Shown piece after piece: positions 61,601 to 64,000 of a stretch of 64,000 nt of DNA (position 1 is its first letter; every line of letters starts with the position of its first letter). This stretch comes from Harmothoe impar (taxonomy: Eukaryota; Annelida; Polychaeta; Phyllodocida; Polynoidae). Made by a program: the position numbers and the translations under genes. Below the pieces are notes generated by a model. The model saw only the letters and a list, made by a program, of their open reading frames with translations, searched no databases and was not told where the DNA came from. The stretch covers positions 65,059,946-65,123,945 of the forward strand of contig OX381720.1 of assembly GCA_947462335.1 (NCBI GenBank), written 5' to 3'.

Positions 61601-62312
61601 AGCATGACATCAGTATGACATCAGCATGACATCAGCATGACATCAGCATGACATCAGTATGACATCAGTATGACATCAGTATGACATCAGCATGACATCA
61701 GTATGACACCATTAACTTACCCCCTGGTGCTAGAGTATATATACCATAACTGACCCCCTGTATACATACAGTATATATACCATAACTCACCCCCTGTATA
61801 CATACAGTATATATACCATAACTCACCCCCTGTATACATACAGTATATATACCATAACTCACCCCCTGTATACATACAGTATATATACCATAACTCACCC
61901 CCTGTATACATACAGTATATATACCATAACTCACCCCCTGTATACATACAGTATATATAACACAACTCACCCCCTGTATACATACAGTATATATAACATA
62001 ACTCACCCCCTGTATACATACAGTATATATACCACAACTCACCCCCTGTATACATACAGTATATATACCATAACTCACCCCCTGTATACATACAGTATAT
62101 ATAACACAACTCACCCCCTGTATACATACAGTATATATACCACAACTCACCCCCTGTATACATACAGTATATATAACACAACTCACCCCCCTGGTGCACG
62201 GTGAGCCCTTCCCGTGCCGCCCCGTACCGCAGGAAGTAGGTCAGCCGCTTCCCGAGCCGCTCCCTCCACTCAGCCTCCCGGTCCTTGCTGTACTGACTCC
62301 TCTCTGGGCTCT

Positions 62313-62385
<73 letters not shown>

Positions 62386-62421
62386 GCCCTGCGCCTCATC
62401 TACACCGTCTGCAGGCTCCAT
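56290..62421 (-). CDS. KptA/TRPT1 N-lobe-like plus leucine-rich-repeat protein (five coding exons)
   Basis: Exons (minus strand): 62421-62187, 60224-60116, 59691-59509, 59194-58978 and 56634-56290. The sum is 1089 nt, 362 aa, with phases closing. After a Gly-Gln repeat (GQ about 11 times, from CCTGTC repeats), residues about 55-140 resemble the winged-helix N-lobe of tRNA 2'-phosphotransferase (GKRLTYFLRYGAAREGLTV, GYIDVRSILSLP, then ARFEQKEEHGTVYIRAR). The usual LRHG reads LRYG and the RANQGHS-like motif is lost, and the catalytic C-lobe is absent. The rest has leucine-rich repeats of the AMN1/FBXL cysteine-containing type (LNLHQCGYILTD; LNLSCCHHLTDRTL). A binding or adaptor role is likely; activity is not. 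An acceptor 30-40 bp before the ATG implies an upstream noncoding exon. Confidence 0.75.
56720..57595. repeat. Interspersed repeat with GGGGACTTGA words
   Basis: About 57040-57595 holds two related segments with AACTGGGGACTTGAGACTTA and GAGTCCCCACTTRATTGAGA; the flank at 56938-56995 is a degenerate copy of the exon 4 end (TACCTTAAACATGATCTCCG). Confidence 0.6.
57600..58977. repeat. (TG)n array with repeated copies of exon 4 end and donor (KptA-LRR intron 4)
   Basis: Starting from the true exon 4 donor at 58978, the exon end plus donor (plus strand TATACCTTAAACATGTGCTC, CATGTAGTGGTCGGTCAGTA) recurs near 58795, 58291, 58097, 57978 and 57622, separated by long TG/TGTGG runs. The copy at 58795-58910 includes about 115 bp of exon. 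Frames through the TG runs are open on both strands and are not coding. Confidence 0.9.
60985..61705. repeat. 11-bp minisatellite (GTATGACATCA)
   Basis: About 60 units of TATGACATCAG with common C and T variants. Each carries a CRE-like TGACATCA word. Confidence 0.93.
61718..62187. repeat. 36-bp minisatellite carrying donor copies (KptA-LRR intron 1)
   Basis: About thirteen units (CATAACTCACCCCCTGTATA then CATACAGTATATATAC) abut the exon 1 donor. On the minus strand each reads ATACAGGGG|GTGAGTTATGG, a copy of the true CCAGGGGG|GTGAGTTGTG. Confidence 0.93.
62313..62385. repeat. Coding hexanucleotide repeat (Gly-Gln)
   Basis: About twelve CCTGTC units in exon 1 of the KptA-LRR gene, translated as alternating Gly and Gln; the number of units is likely variable. 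Confidence 0.92.
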
Positions 62422-62461
62422 GCTGTCTGGTGGTGCTGGTAGTTCAGGTCAGTTCTGGAAC

Positions 62462-63070
62462 AAGAGAAGAGACAGCTTTATCAAATTGGGAATCGTAAGC
62501 TTTATTGTAAGCAAATTGAGATATGTATATGTAAGCTCAATATGTCAAATCAATTTAAGTCATTAGTTTAACATTAGGGTTTGGTTGATTTTTATACACA
62601 AATTTTATTTTGGACTCCTGATATAGGGGGTCAACATTTTTCAGCCCCATCCCCTGAGACCATCTTGGCTCTCACAATGTGGAAAACTTTTAGCCAGAAG
62701 GAAAGAATTTCTAGCCCTCCCCCCCTCAAAAAGGGTCCAATTCTTTTTCTTTTTTGATTCCCTGTTTGCTTTCCACCAACCCCTACGGTGTCCCTGTTGT
62801 TAAACAAGCCTTACCTAGAAGTAGTCATGAGGCAAATTTGTCTCAATAAAGCAGGTAACAGCGGATTATGAGCACGCTGTAGAAACACTCAGCCATTTAC
62901 TTATTGTTCAAATGATGTAATATGTAAAATGTAAAATATATAGGCTGCGTCTTCATCAAAAGGACATCCCTGCACCCTAAACACAGCACTGAGAGCACAC
63001 TGAAAAAGTAAACTTGTCCCCAGGACAGTCTAAGTAAATGTCATGAAATAAACAAGTCGAAAATCGTCTT
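62462..63070. other. Probable 5' intron of the KptA-LRR gene
   Basis: Bounded by the acceptor TTGTTCCAG (62456-62463 region, minus strand). It contains a degraded C-homopolymer family piece (about 62620-62815, ending CCCTGTTGTTAAACAAGCC). No gene is seen. Confidence 0.45.
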
Positions 63071-64000
63071 ACCTATCAGACCTACCTGTGTTATAGCGTA
63101 CCTATCTGCAGTCTGCTCCCAGACCTACCTGTGTTATAGTGTACCAAGCTGCAGTCTGCTCCCAGACCTACCCCTGGTATAGTGTACCTAGCTGCAGTCT
63201 GCTCCCAGACCTACCCCTGTTATAGTGTACCTAGCTGCAGTCTGCTCCCAGACCTACCTCTGTTATAGTGTACCTAGCTGCAGTCTGCTCCCAGACCTAC
63301 CTGTGTTATAGTGTACCTAGCTCCTGTTTGCTCCCAGACCTACCTGTGTTATAGTGTACCTATCTGCAGTCTGCTCCCAGACCTACCCCTGGTATAGTGT
63401 ACCTAGCTGCAGTCTGCTCCCAGACCTACCCCTGTTATAGTGTACCTAGCTGCAGTCTGCTCCCAGACCTACCTGTGTTATAGCGTACCTAGCTGCAGTC
63501 TGCTCCCAGACCTACCTGTGTTATAGTGTACCTAGCTCCTGTTTGCTCCCAGACCTACCTGTGTTATAGTGTACCTAGCTGCAGTCTGCTCCCAGACCTA
63601 CCTGTGTTATAGCGTACCTAGCTGCAGTCTGCTCCCAGACCTACCTGTGTTATAGTGTACCTAGCTGCAGTCTGCTCCCAGACCTACCTGTGTTATAGTG
63701 TACCTGCAGTCTGCTCCCAGACCTACCCCTGTCATAGTGTACCTAGCTACAGTCTGCTCCCAGACCTACCTGTGTTATAGTGTACCTAGCTGCAGTCTGC
63801 TCCCAGACCTACCCCTGTTATAGTGTACCTAGCTGCAGTCTGCTCCCAGATCTACCTGTGTTATACTTTACCTAGCTGCAGTCTGCTCCCAGACCTACCC
63901 CTGTCATAGTGTACCAAGGTGCAGTCTGCTCCCAGACATACCTGTGTTATAGTGTACCTAGATGCAGTCTGCTCCCAGACCTACCCCTGTTATAGTGTAC
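63070..64000. repeat. 43-bp minisatellite reaching the window edge
   Basis: About 21 units (CTGCAGTCTGCTCCCAGACC then TACCTGTGTTATAGTGTACCTAG). On the minus strand each holds ATAACACAG|GTAGGTCTGG, a good donor site, so it may have grown from the donor of the noncoding first exon of the KptA-LRR gene. Confidence 0.9.

Overview
The window is metazoan nuclear DNA. Three intron-rich host genes sit among many minisatellites and small inverted-repeat elements, and two Polinton/Maverick-type elements are present. Several minisatellites have units that begin at exon-intron junctions and carry decoy splice sites. I recall this from amphioxus ('mirage' minisatellites at the Adh locus), so a Branchiostoma-like cephalochordate is my best guess. 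It is an inference; nothing in the window names the species.

Element A (1-10463) is bounded by inverted repeats of about 430 bp. A compact minus-strand block encodes the virion and integration set: FtsK/HerA-type packaging ATPase, a small protein with a hydrophobic C-terminus, a conserved uncharacterised protein (frameshifted), chromodomain integrase, penton-like minor capsid protein, a small basic protein, double jelly-roll major capsid protein and adenovirus-type protease. One plus-strand gene makes an Ala/Cys-rich protein. Element A has no DNA polymerase.

Element B (42427-51934) is bounded by repeats whose outer 98 bp are identical to those of A and is flanked by a perfect 6-bp target duplication (GGTGGT) inside a 66-bp minisatellite. 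It encodes a protein-primed family B DNA polymerase, a PC4-like (putative ssDNA-binding) protein and a minus-strand tandem death-domain protein with a frameshift. It has no integrase, capsid, protease or ATPase. Together A and B (about 20 kb) make one normal Polinton gene set. They share terminal sequence, a divergent-promoter layout and exact 15-bp cis motifs. I read them as complementary halves of a bipartite (segmented) Polinton, which is the main discovery candidate.

Host genes: (1) 15758-21478 (+), six exons, a 151-aa secreted/type I membrane protein with two small Cys-rich modules; (2) 24609-35633 (-), seven exons, a 334-aa retinol-dehydrogenase-like SDR; (3) 56290-62421 (-), five coding exons, a 362-aa protein joining the N-lobe of a KptA/TRPT1-type tRNA 2'-phosphotransferase to leucine-rich repeats. 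Exon sums and phases close in frame for all three. The rest is intron or intergenic DNA with a LINE remnant, tRNA-derived SINE heads, several MITE-like families, palindrome arrays and microsatellites.
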